Below are positions 1 through 6,231 of a DNA stretch of 14,023 nucleotides, in pieces. This stretch comes from Pseudomonadota bacterium (GTDB lineage Bacteria > Pseudomonadota > Gammaproteobacteria > Xanthomonadales > Rhodanobacteraceae), in assembly GCA_025351555.1 (NCBI GenBank), contig JANXVS010000079.1, positions 1 to 14,023 of the forward strand. The letters run 5' to 3'. Position 1 is the stretch's first letter. Every line of letters begins with the position of its first letter. The notes under the pieces are model-generated. The model was not told where the DNA came from. It ran no database searches and worked only from the letters and a program-made list of their open reading frames with translations. Position numbers and translations under genes: made by a program.

Positions 1-78
1 CTTAGGCGAGTCGGCCAAGGGTTCTGCCGCCAGTGATATATTGCCGTTCCCATTCCTCACCCACGTTCATACGCAATC

Positions 79-999
79 ATGCGGACCGCGTTGTCATTTC
101 TTTGCCTTGTCTGGGCGAGCCTTGCCGGCATGCCGTTTGCCATGAGCTCGACCGAAAGCTCGGACGACTGGGAACTGGGCAACGCCCAATATCAGGATTT
201 CGCGGCCACGCCAGACAGCAAGCTGGTGCGCGACACGCTGGCTCTGCCCTTGGGCGATGATTTGCAAAGCGCCGAAGTGGCCCGCCTGGATTTGGCCATC
301 ATGCGCCAGACCGAGGACGCAACATTGCTCAAAGCCTGGATGGAACACGACGTTGCCGCAGCCGTGCTCGGCCTGCCGGCGCAGCCGGCCGGGAGCGTTG
401 GTGAAGCGATCGAACGCCAGCGGGCATTGCCGGCATCGCTGGATGTCGCTCAGCGCAGGGCGGTTTATGACGCCGTGGCGCACCGGTACCCACAGCATTC
501 ATCAAACGGTGGCGTCTTTCTGGAGAGCAAACACGTCTTCATTCTTCCCGATGACAACATGGCGTTCGGCTATCCTGCCAATATTGCTGGTGCCGCCAGA
601 GCCATTGCCCACGCTCGTCTGTTCGCCAGCTCGTGCCTGGATCGCGGCACCTGCAGTCGTCTCACTTATTTCCTGCAGCAACCATCGACGCGACACGGTT
701 TTCCCCTTGCGCTCTCGATCGCGACATGGCTCGCGATTGCCGTGGCCTTGATCGCGTTCGCCGTGCAGGCGCCGGGTACGCTCGTTTATCCCGGTTTCGT
801 CATCGGCGTACCGCTGCTGATCGTCGGCGCGTTCAGTCTCTACGCTGTCAACGACAACTCCGCCCTTATCGGCATCATCTTCGGGGTCGTCTACGGCATT
901 CCGATCGGTGTTGGATGTGCACTGGTGGCCGCACTGCTGCGTTACGTTGTGCGCAAGATACGCGGAGCACGCATTCCGGCGGCGGACGCAGAGAGCTAG
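79..999 (+). CDS. Hypothetical exported/membrane protein with three C-terminal helices
   Basis: I do not recognise a family, so no function is proposed. The 306-residue product begins with a signal-peptide-like stretch (Arg2, then a hydrophobic run to about residue 22). A largely polar region follows (about 25-205). It contains a Cys186/Cys192 pair that could form a disulfide if this part is periplasmic. Three hydrophobic segments lie at about 208-229, 235-256 and 263-291, followed by a short basic tail (RKIRGAR). The ATG at 79 is chosen because it gives the signal peptide. There is no clear Shine-Dalgarno, and in-frame ATGs at 130 and 142 are possible alternatives. An in-frame stop lies at 34-36. 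The gene is convergent with ctaB across 22 bp with no visible terminator. Base composition and codon use resemble the neighbours. It is probably a real gene because the frame stays open for 306 codons with coherent protein features, but a role in oxidase assembly is not supported. Confidence 0.7.
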   Translation: MRTALSFLCLVWASLAGMPFAMSSTESSDDWELGNAQYQDFAATPDSKLVRDTLALPLGDDLQSAEVARLDLAIMRQTEDATLLKAWMEHDVAAAVLGLPAQPAGSVGEAIERQRALPASLDVAQRRAVYDAVAHRYPQHSSNGGVFLESKHVFILPDDNMAFGYPANIAGAARAIAHARLFASSCLDRGTCSRLTYFLQQPSTRHGFPLALSIATWLAIAVALIAFAVQAPGTLVYPGFVIGVPLLIVGAFSLYAVNDNSALIGIIFGVVYGIPIGVGCALVAALLRYVVRKIRGARIPAADAES

Positions 1000-1021
1000 T
1001 TGGCTTGGATCGCGTGCGTGC

Positions 1022-1930
1022 TCAGCCGATCTTCTGCAACGGCAGCACGGTCTGCCGCAGCATAGGCAAGTCGAGGTAGTGATCGGCCAGCAGGAAGGCG
1101 AACAACGCCATCAAATATACAATGGAATAATTGAACACCTTCATCGCAAAGCGCTCGTTTGGTGGGTTCAGCAGGACGATCGCGTAGTACAGGAATCCCA
1201 CGCCGAGCACGAGGGCGCCGCCCAGATAAAACAAGCCGCTCATGCCGGTCAGGTACGGCAGCACGGTGACGATAAGCAGCAACACCGTGTAGTACAGCAC
1301 ATGCCAACTCGTGTACTCGACGCCATGCGTGACCGGCAGCATCGGCACTTGGGCGCGCGAGTAGTCGTCGCGACGGAAGATCGCGAGCGCCCAGAAATGC
1401 GGTGGCGTCCACACGAAGATGATCAGGAACAGCAGCAGCGCATACGGATGCACGTGGCCCGTGACCGCCGCCCAGCCGAGCATCGGTGGCGCCGCGCCGG
1501 CGGCACCACCAATCACGATATTCTGTGGCGTCGCGCGCTTGAGCCAGGCGGTGTAGACCACTGCATAGCCGATCAGCGAAGCGAATGTCAGCACGGCGGT
1601 GAGCGGATTCACCAGCACGATCAGGATCGCCATCGATACGGCACCGAGCACGACGGCGAAGATCAAAACCTGTCGTGGCGTCAATGCGCCGGTTGCGAGC
1701 GGCCGATGCGCGGTGCGCACCATCACGCGGTCGATGCGCTGGTCGATCAGGTGATTGATTGCGGCAGCTGACGCGGCAGCGAGCCAGATGCCGACCGTGC
1801 CGGCGACAAGCGGCTGCAGCGGCACCATGCCCGGCGCCGCCAGGAACATGCCGATAACCGCAGTGAATACGATCAACGCAACCACGCGCGGCTTGGTCAG
1901 TTCGAGGTATTGACGGGCGATTGCGGACAT
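1022..1930 (-). CDS. ctaB: Protoheme IX farnesyltransferase (heme O synthase)
   Basis: This integral-membrane prenyltransferase transfers a farnesyl group from farnesyl diphosphate to the heme B vinyl group, giving heme O, the precursor of heme A. The 302-residue product has the family hallmarks. The first is an aspartate-rich loop [15 protein letters not shown] with Asn59, Asp63, Asp67 and Arg72, followed by HRPLATG. The second is [16 protein letters not shown] near 134-149. The third is [12 protein letters not shown] with Asp188/Asp189, followed by VPMLPVTHG. The rest alternates hydrophobic helices, as expected for a nine-helix UbiA-superfamily enzyme, and the length is normal. It starts 9 bp after the ctaA stop and is the last gene of the cox run. 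No strong Shine-Dalgarno is seen, so translation is probably coupled to ctaA. An equivalent name is cyoE; ctaB fits better beside ctaA and an aa3 oxidase. Confidence 0.96.
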   Translation of the reverse strand: MSAIARQYLELTKPRVVALIVFTAVIGMFLAAPGMVPLQPLVAGTVGIWLAAASAAAINHLIDQRIDRVMVRTAHRPLATGALTPRQVLIFAVVLGAVSMAILIVLVNPLTAVLTFASLIGYAVVYTAWLKRATPQNIVIGGAAGAAPPMLGWAAVTGHVHPYALLLFLIIFVWTPPHFWALAIFRRDDYSRAQVPMLPVTHGVEYTSWHVLYYTVLLLIVTVLPYLTGMSGLFYLGGALVLGVGFLYYAIVLLNPPNERFAMKVFNYSIVYLMALFAFLLADHYLDLPMLRQTVLPLQKIG

Positions 1931-1939
1931 AGGCGCAGT

Positions 1940-2950
1940 TTACCGCGGCATCGTCGGTCGCAGTCGTACGACCAACGCCAGCAGCACGAGCAGCAATAGC
2001 GCCGCGCCGCCGTCGTGCGCGGTCGCCACCGGCAATGGCAGGCCGAGCACCACATTGCCGATACCAAGCGCGACTTGCAGCAACAACGCCGCTCCCAGCG
2101 CCAGTGCGAGCGTGCGCGTTTCGCGCCGGCGCGCGGCCAGCAGCGCCAGCAACAGGCCATAAGCAAACACGATCAACGCGCCCAACCGATGCGCTAGCTG
2201 GATCGCCGTGCGCGCTGCGGCATCCAGCACACCACCTTCGTAGTCGACGCCAATGCCGCGCCACAGAACAAAGGCGGAATGGAAATCGGTCGGTGGCCGC
2301 CATTGACCGAGACAGATCGGAAAATCCGTGCCACAAGCCAGCGCAGCATAGTTCGCGCTGGTCCAGCCGCCGAGCGCGATCTGCACGGCGAGCAGGATGA
2401 TGCCGATCACGACCATTCTACGCAATGCGGCATTTTCCACATTTCCCATCGATACGATGGTCAGGCGTAGCGCGATGTAGGCAAGTAACGCGAACAGCGT
2501 CATGCCCCCAAGCAGGTGCGCGGTCACTACCAGCGGTAGCAGTTTCAGCGTTACCGTCCACATGCCAAGCACGGCTTGGAACACGATGAAAACCGCAGCA
2601 AACCACGGCACGATCGCTAGACGACCAAGATCGCGGTGGCGCAGCCAGGCCCAGCCGGCCAGCGCAAACGTGACCAGGCTCAAACCGCCAACCAGGAGGC
2701 GATGCGCCTGTTCGCGCCAGGCTTTGTCCAATTCTAGGGGTCGATCGGGAAACGCCGCATTTGCGCTCACGATGTCGTGCGCCTGCGTCGGCCAGGTCAG
2801 CTTGCCGTAGCAGGTCGGCCAATCCGGGCATGACAGACCCGCGTTCGACAAACGCACGAACGCGCCGAACACGATGACCAGGAGCGCGAACGCGGTAGCG
2901 ATCCAAGCCACGCGACGCAAGCCGGGAAACCGCGTCGTGGAAATCGCCAT
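1940..2950 (-). CDS. ctaA: Heme A synthase (COX15/CtaA family)
   Basis: The enzyme oxidises the C8 methyl of heme O to a formyl group, giving heme A for the aa3 oxidase. The 336-residue protein shows about eight hydrophobic helices and four positionally conserved histidines: His83 (REQAHRL), His145 (TAHLLGG), His254 (QLAHRLG) and His312 (TAHDGG). These match the heme-ligand pairs of the two four-helix halves. Two periplasmic-loop cysteine pairs are visible: Cys41/Cys47 in GLSCPDWPTCYG and Cys206/Cys213 in ALACGTDFPIC. This makes it a cysteine-containing bacterial form. Its start overlaps the stop of the upstream Sco-like gene by one base (TGATG), indicating translational coupling, and ctaB follows after 9 bp. 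The product is of the length expected for the COX15 family, with no truncation. Confidence 0.95.
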   Translation of the reverse strand: MAISTTRFPGLRRVAWIATAFALLVIVFGAFVRLSNAGLSCPDWPTCYGKLTWPTQAHDIVSANAAFPDRPLELDKAWREQAHRLLVGGLSLVTFALAGWAWLRHRDLGRLAIVPWFAAVFIVFQAVLGMWTVTLKLLPLVVTAHLLGGMTLFALLAYIALRLTIVSMGNVENAALRRMVVIGIILLAVQIALGGWTSANYAALACGTDFPICLGQWRPPTDFHSAFVLWRGIGVDYEGGVLDAAARTAIQLAHRLGALIVFAYGLLLALLAARRRETRTLALALGAALLLQVALGIGNVVLGLPLPVATAHDGGAALLLLVLLALVVRLRPTMPR

Positions 2951-3498
2951 CAGTAGATGACCTTCTGGATATCGCTGCGCAAACCCTGCGCAGAATACCC
3001 ATCCGGATAGCGCAGCATCAACAGGCCACGGGGATCGACCAGGGTCAGCGCCAGCGAATCCCCGCCGCTGGCGCGCTCAGTAGCGAACGCGCCGCTGTCA
3101 TCGCGCCCAGCCAGCAGTGGTGCACGTGCTGATATAAATTGCGCGGGCAATGCCGCGCCGACATAGACAACGCGCAGACGATCCATGTTCTTTCCCAGAG
3201 TGATGCGCATACGCAGCATCTCGTCCAGGCGCTCGCGGCAAGCCGCCGCGCATTGCGCGCCGGGCAACGCGAGCAGGGTCCAGCGATATTCCGGATCGCG
3301 CCAGGACAGCGTGCTGCCGTCAGTGAGAGTCACAGTAACCGCGCTGATGTCGCGCGGCGGATCGACCAGGGCACCGCTACTGCGCGTCTGCAGGGGATGC
3401 CAGCCGGTTGCGCTGAGCCACCACGCAATCGCCAGCGGCGCCGCAAATATCAGCAGCACCGCGATCAGCGCCAGTCGATTCCTGTTTCTGGTTTTCAT
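2950..3498 (-). CDS. Small Sco-like membrane-anchored protein of the cox locus
   Basis: The 182-residue protein has a basic N-terminus and one membrane anchor at about 9-29, then a periplasmic domain. This domain carries a CxxxC pair (Cys83 and Cys87, in QCAAAC) after a strand-like WTLLALPG. That is the position where Sco/thioredoxin-fold proteins hold their CxxxC copper or redox site. The following RLDEMLRMRITLGKNMDRLRVVYVG resembles the helix and strand after that site. The C-terminus (LTLVDPRGLLMLRYPDG) resembles the end of a thioredoxin-like fold. Similar short proteins sit between surf1 and ctaA in other gammaproteobacterial cox loci, usually annotated as hypothetical. It overlaps surf1 by 4 bp (ATGA) and ctaA by 1 bp. 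A copper-delivery or thiol-redox role in subunit II maturation is inferred from the motif and neighbours. It is shorter than canonical Sco, and I do not see the distal Sco histidine. Confidence 0.85.
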   Translation of the reverse strand: MKTRNRNRLALIAVLLIFAAPLAIAWWLSATGWHPLQTRSSGALVDPPRDISAVTVTLTDGSTLSWRDPEYRWTLLALPGAQCAAACRERLDEMLRMRITLGKNMDRLRVVYVGAALPAQFISARAPLLAGRDDSGAFATERASGGDSLALTLVDPRGLLMLRYPDGYSAQGLRSDIQKVIY

Positions 3499-4232
3499 TT
3501 TGTTGCATTATCCACTTTGCGCCAATGTTTCCCGATGAAGATAGTCAGCGCCACGACCACGAAGGCGAACCACTGGAAAGCGTACGCCCGGTGCCGCTCC
3601 GGCGGCATCACGTTCGGCGTCCATGCACGCACGAAACCGCTGTCCGGCGTGGGATCCATCAGCAGCATGCGCGGTAGCAGCGGCTTGCCCAGATCCGCGG
3701 CAATCGGCTCTGCATCAAGGTACAGGGTCAACTTCGGCCACGTCGCCTGCGTCAGCAAGGCATTGCCGCCGATGCGCAGCCCACCGCCGGGAAACGGCGC
3801 GTAGATCCCGGTCAACACCATCTCGTCGGCCAGCAGTCGCGGCAGCGGGGGCGTCGTGCCGGGCGCGTGACTCCAGACAATCCAGCCGCGATCCACCAGC
3901 AGCAGGCGATCTTCGCCGTCACCGGCGAATACGCCGATTGCATGCACGCCCAACTGGCCGCCATGCATCTGTTCGTCCAGCAGGTAACCGCGGTCGATCA
4001 GGAAATGTCCAGCGATGCGCACATGTGGGTAATGCTGCAAATCCATGATGTCGCGTACGCGGTCAAAATCCACCGGCATCGTTTGCGGCTCAGCGCGAAA
4101 CGCAGCGAGCAACTGCTCCTTCTGCGCGGCGCGATCAAGCTGCCATAGTCCCAGCACTGTAAACACGGCAATGCCGAACAATGTCAGTGCCACTGCGAAC
4201 AACGAAGGACGCTGCCAACGCCGCGCCGTCAT
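3495..4232 (-). CDS. SURF1 family cytochrome c oxidase assembly protein
   Basis: SURF1 helps heme A insertion into subunit I of heme-copper oxidases. The 245-residue product has the family layout. An N-terminal transmembrane helix (about 10-28) runs into GLWQLDR (28-34). A periplasmic domain contains YPHVRIAGHF and the LLLVDRGWIVW segment near 110-120. A C-terminal PERHRAYAFQWFAF motif leads into the second helix, then a basic cytoplasmic end. The length is typical of bacterial SURF1. The start at 4232 is separated from the divergently read DUF2909 gene by 51 bp, so this gene must either use its own promoter or be read from far-upstream cox transcription across that gene. Its stop overlaps the next start by 4 bp. 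Confidence 0.94.
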   Translation of the reverse strand: MTARRWQRPSLFAVALTLFGIAVFTVLGLWQLDRAAQKEQLLAAFRAEPQTMPVDFDRVRDIMDLQHYPHVRIAGHFLIDRGYLLDEQMHGGQLGVHAIGVFAGDGEDRLLLVDRGWIVWSHAPGTTPPLPRLLADEMVLTGIYAPFPGGGLRIGGNALLTQATWPKLTLYLDAEPIAADLGKPLLPRMLLMDPTPDSGFVRAWTPNVMPPERHRAYAFQWFAFVVVALTIFIGKHWRKVDNATK

Positions 4233-4283
4233 CGGTTGCTGGCGCTATACTTGCACTGGCTTTGCCGCAAGGAAACCTCGCCC

Positions 4284-4493
4284 ATGTTGACTACCCTGGT
4301 CATCGTCGCGTTTCTGATCGTGATCGTCTACAACCTGGGCGCTGGCCTGTACTACATGATGACCGACAAGGGCCAGACCGACCGCACGGTCAAGGCGCTC
4401 ACGCGCCGCATCGGCCTATCGGTGCTGCTGATCCTGCTCGTCATCCTCGGCATCTGGACCGGCGTGATCAAACCGCACGGCCTGGGACATTGA
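4284..4493 (+). CDS. DUF2909 twin-transmembrane protein of the cox locus
   Basis: This 69-residue protein has two membrane helices (about 2-24 and 45-62). They are joined by a conserved polar loop, MTDKGQTDRTVKALTRRIG, and followed by a short PHGLGH end. The layout matches the DUF2909 'twin transmembrane protein' family, found beside surf1 and coxC in many gammaproteobacteria. Its biochemical role is not established; an assembly or stability role in the oxidase is inferred from location. The ATG at 4284 is chosen over an earlier in-frame start because an AAGGAAA ribosome-binding site lies about 8 bp upstream and the family begins at MLxxL. A TATACT hexamer at 4246-4251 could be the -10 of its promoter, but no good -35 is seen. 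It is the only plus-strand gene inside the cox run, 12 bp from the convergent coxC end. Confidence 0.9.
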   Translation: MLTTLVIVAFLIVIVYNLGAGLYYMMTDKGQTDRTVKALTRRIGLSVLLILLVILGIWTGVIKPHGLGH

Positions 4494-4505
4494 ACAGCAG
4501 CACTC

Positions 4506-5375
4506 TTACAGTACGTACACAAACATAAACAGGCCCAGCCAAACCACGTCGACGAAGTGCCAGTACCAGGCCACCGCTTCGAACGCGAAGTGGTGATCCT
4601 TGTCGAAGTGGCCCTTGAGGCAGCGCAACCAGATCACGCTGAGCATGATCGCACCCAGGGTGACGTGCATGCCGTGGAATCCGGTCAGCATGAAGAACGT
4701 CGAGCCGTAGACGCCGCTGCCCAGGGTCAGATTCATCTTGGTGTAGGCCTCGATGTATTCGCCGGCCTGGAACTTCAGGAACAGTGCGCCGAGGATGACG
4801 GTCGCCCCCAGCCAGATCAGTAGTTGCGTGCGCCGACCGGCGCGCAGCGCGTGATGGGCGATGGTGATGGTGACGCCGGAAGACAGCAGGATCAGGGTGT
4901 TCAGCAGCGGTACGCCCCATGCCGGCATGCTCTCGAAGCTGCCGCCGATAGCGCCGGGACCATTGGTCGGCCATGCTGGCGTGTAGCCTTTCCACAGGAA
5001 GAAATTCGTCAGCGCGCCATCGCCCTCGCCGCCAATCCACGGCACCGACATATTGCGCGCGTAAAACAGCGCGCCGAAGAACGCCGCGAAAAACATCACT
5101 TCAGAGAAGATGAACCACATCATGCCCATGCGGAACGAGGTGTCGACCTGCTTGCTGTAGATACCGGCCAGAGATTCCCCGATGACAGTGCGGAACCAGC
5201 CGAACATCATCGACAACAGACAGGCAATGCCGAACGCCATGAGGTATTTGCCGTAGGGGGTGGTCTCATTGATCCATAGCGCCGCGCCAACGACGGTGCT
5301 GGACAAGCCGATTGAACCCAGGAACGGCCAGCGCGTGCCGTGAGGGACGTAATAAGCGCCTTGTGCTTGTGCCAT
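4506..5375 (-). CDS. coxC: Cytochrome c oxidase subunit III
   Basis: This is the seven-helix core subunit that stabilises subunit I and supports proton uptake through its bound lipids. The 289-residue product begins with AYYVPHGTRWPFLGSIGL. It contains TSFRMGMMWFIFSEVMFFAAFFGALFY split across helix 3, with its conserved Glu. Later come GVTITIAHHALR, FQAGEYIEA, a GFHGMHVTLG helix and the terminal FEAVAWYWHFVDVVWLGLF. It is longer than mitochondrial-type subunit III because of a loop (about 108-150, MSVPWIGGEGDG onward). I recall this loop in related gammaproteobacterial sequences. An AGGA ribosome-binding site lies about 9 bp upstream of the ATG. The ctaG stop is 29 bp upstream, and the gene ends 12 bp from the convergent DUF2909 gene. 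ctaE is a synonym. Confidence 0.96.
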   Translation of the reverse strand: MAQAQGAYYVPHGTRWPFLGSIGLSSTVVGAALWINETTPYGKYLMAFGIACLLSMMFGWFRTVIGESLAGIYSKQVDTSFRMGMMWFIFSEVMFFAAFFGALFYARNMSVPWIGGEGDGALTNFFLWKGYTPAWPTNGPGAIGGSFESMPAWGVPLLNTLILLSSGVTITIAHHALRAGRRTQLLIWLGATVILGALFLKFQAGEYIEAYTKMNLTLGSGVYGSTFFMLTGFHGMHVTLGAIMLSVIWLRCLKGHFDKDHHFAFEAVAWYWHFVDVVWLGLFMFVYVL

Positions 5376-5404
5376 GAGGGTGTTCCTGTAAGGAAATCTT
5401 GTAT

Positions 5405-6031
5405 TTACAAAGTGCGGCTAGGGACGGCCACTTTTTGATCTTCGCGATCACGGATGATCGCACCAGTTACGGCCTGTTCGGCCAGCTTTTTCGTCGCCAG
5501 TTCATTATTGTAAAAAGTATACGAAAGCGTCAGCGTGTCGACATCGCGCGGCAGCTGCGGATCGACAATGAACTTGAGCGGCATGCGCCGCGACTCGCCC
5601 GCTTGCAACACCTGCTCGGTGAAGCAGAAGCACTCGGTCTTGTTGAAGTACAGCGACGCGGTCTTGGGCGCGATGCTCGGTACCGCATTGCCGACGATCG
5701 CCTTCGGCGCGATATTCGTCGCATCGAACCAGGCTTCGCTCAGCACGCCCGGATGCACGCGGACGCTGACCTTTTCCGGCGCAAAGTGCCAGGCAAGCGT
5801 GCTATTGACACTGCCGACAAACTGCACGGTGACCCAGCGCGACGGATCGGCAGCAAGCGCAGCGACTTTCGCACCGCCTGCGGCCTGCGCGTCGAGCTTG
5901 ATGCCCAGCACGTGCACACAGGCGATGCGGTACAGCGGCACGCAGGCGAAGCCGAACAGGAACATCGCGCCGCACGCGATCAGCGCGCGTTTCAGAAACT
6001 GCTGGTTGCGTTGCGTGGCGTTCGTTTCCAT
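5405..6031 (-). CDS. ctaG: Cytochrome c oxidase assembly protein CtaG/Cox11 (CuB chaperone)
   Basis: This membrane-anchored periplasmic protein delivers copper to the CuB site of subunit I. In the 208-residue product an anchor (about 16-34) is followed by VPLYRIAC with Cys38. The Ig-like domain contains NAVPSIAPKTASLYFNKTE and the copper-binding CFCF pair (Cys134, Cys136), then MPLKFIVDPQLP and LTLSYTFYNN. The start METNATQ at 6031 is chosen because it overlaps the stop of the small upstream gene (TGATG). A longer frame to 6100 would only add residues overlapping that gene. The last 20 residues (from about Val188) are encoded by a two-hairpin repeat also found after coxA, so this tail is not ancestral CtaG sequence. 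The family normally ends at a similar length, so the domain itself looks intact. Confidence 0.95.
   Translation of the reverse strand: METNATQRNQQFLKRALIACGAMFLFGFACVPLYRIACVHVLGIKLDAQAAGGAKVAALAADPSRWVTVQFVGSVNSTLAWHFAPEKVSVRVHPGVLSEAWFDATNIAPKAIVGNAVPSIAPKTASLYFNKTECFCFTEQVLQAGESRRMPLKFIVDPQLPRDVDTLTLSYTFYNNELATKKLAEQAVTGAIIRDREDQKVAVPSRTL
5409..5469 (-). repeat. Two-hairpin repeat, copy A (within the ctaG 3' end)
   Basis: This 61-bp unit aligns with 6170-6231 at 52 of 62 positions (9 substitutions, one single-base gap). Hairpin 1 is a perfect 7-bp inverted repeat, GCGATCA at 5444-5450 and TGATCGC at 5455-5461, with a 4-base loop. Hairpin 2 (5409-5434), read on the minus strand, pairs AAAGTGGC with GCCG-CA-CTTT around an 8-base loop. 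It has a bulged CA and one U-G wobble. The wobble pair forms only in the minus-strand transcript, the strand of the cox mRNA. The unit lies wholly inside the ctaG reading frame and encodes its tail. It is an unnamed dispersed element, REP-like in layout. Confidence 0.75.
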
Positions 6032-6162
6032 CAGTGCCAGAGAAACTGCTTGACGAAGAACAGTACGAAGATCGCGAATGCAATGCCGCCAACGATCCAC
6101 ACCGTGCGACGGATGCCGGCGCGGCGCTGATCAGGATTCGTGCTGGCGGTTTGTTCATTCAT
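6031..6162 (-). CDS. Cytochrome oxidase small assembly protein (single-helix)
   Basis: The 43-residue product has a polar N-terminus (MNEQTASTNPDQRR), one hydrophobic helix at about 20-38 and the ending VKQFLWH. Small single-helix proteins at exactly this place, between coxA and ctaG, are annotated in related bacteria as cytochrome oxidase small assembly protein. A role with CtaG is inferred from that position and from the TGATG overlap with ctaG. The ATG at 6162 gives the family-like N-terminus. The frame is open upstream to a GTG at 6225, but those codons belong to the repeat element, so I do not include them. No Shine-Dalgarno is present. The base of repeat hairpin 2 ends only 7 bases before the ATG. 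Confidence 0.82.
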   Translation of the reverse strand: MNEQTASTNPDQRRAGIRRTVWIVGGIAFAIFVLFFVKQFLWH

Positions 6163-6169
6163 AGTTTGA

Positions 6170-6231
6170 AAAGTGCAGCCAGGGACAGCTGCTTTTTGAT
6201 TTCCGCGATCATGGATCGATCGCACAAGTTA
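6170..6231 (-). repeat. Two-hairpin repeat, copy B (between coxA and the small assembly gene)
   Basis: This is the second copy of the element at 5409-5469. Hairpin 1 is GCGATC at 6205-6210 paired with GATCGC at 6218-6223. Hairpin 2 (6170-6195), read on the minus strand, pairs AAAGCAGC with GCTG-CA-CTTT, keeping the 8-base loop and the CA bulge of copy A. Relative to copy A one stem position changes from G-C to A-U on both arms, and another from U-G to C-G, so pairing is preserved. The first base of the unit is the first base of the coxA TAA stop codon, so the element supplies that stop. Confidence 0.75.

Noticed and set aside
1..78. Possible tail of an upstream gene (frame 1 open to a TGA at 34-36)
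   Set aside because: Only 11 codons are visible with no recognisable motif, so it cannot be told from chance.
908..1771. Long plus-strand frames opposite ctaB, ctaA, coxC and coxA (for example 908-1771, 6931-7959, 8056-8904)
   Set aside because: Their translations are rich in Arg, His, Gln and Asp, and they lie antisense to clearly conserved genes. They are GC-rich shadow frames.
996..2336. A 446-codon minus-strand frame covering ctaB and part of ctaA
   Set aside because: It is an Arg/Ala/Cys-rich out-of-frame shadow of two recognisable membrane enzymes.
5409..5435. Hairpin 2 of both repeats followed by TTTTT on the plus strand, resembling a rho-independent terminator
   Set aside because: On the plus strand the stem of copy A contains a C-A mismatch, and no plus-strand gene ends upstream of either copy. 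The element fits the minus-strand cox mRNA better.
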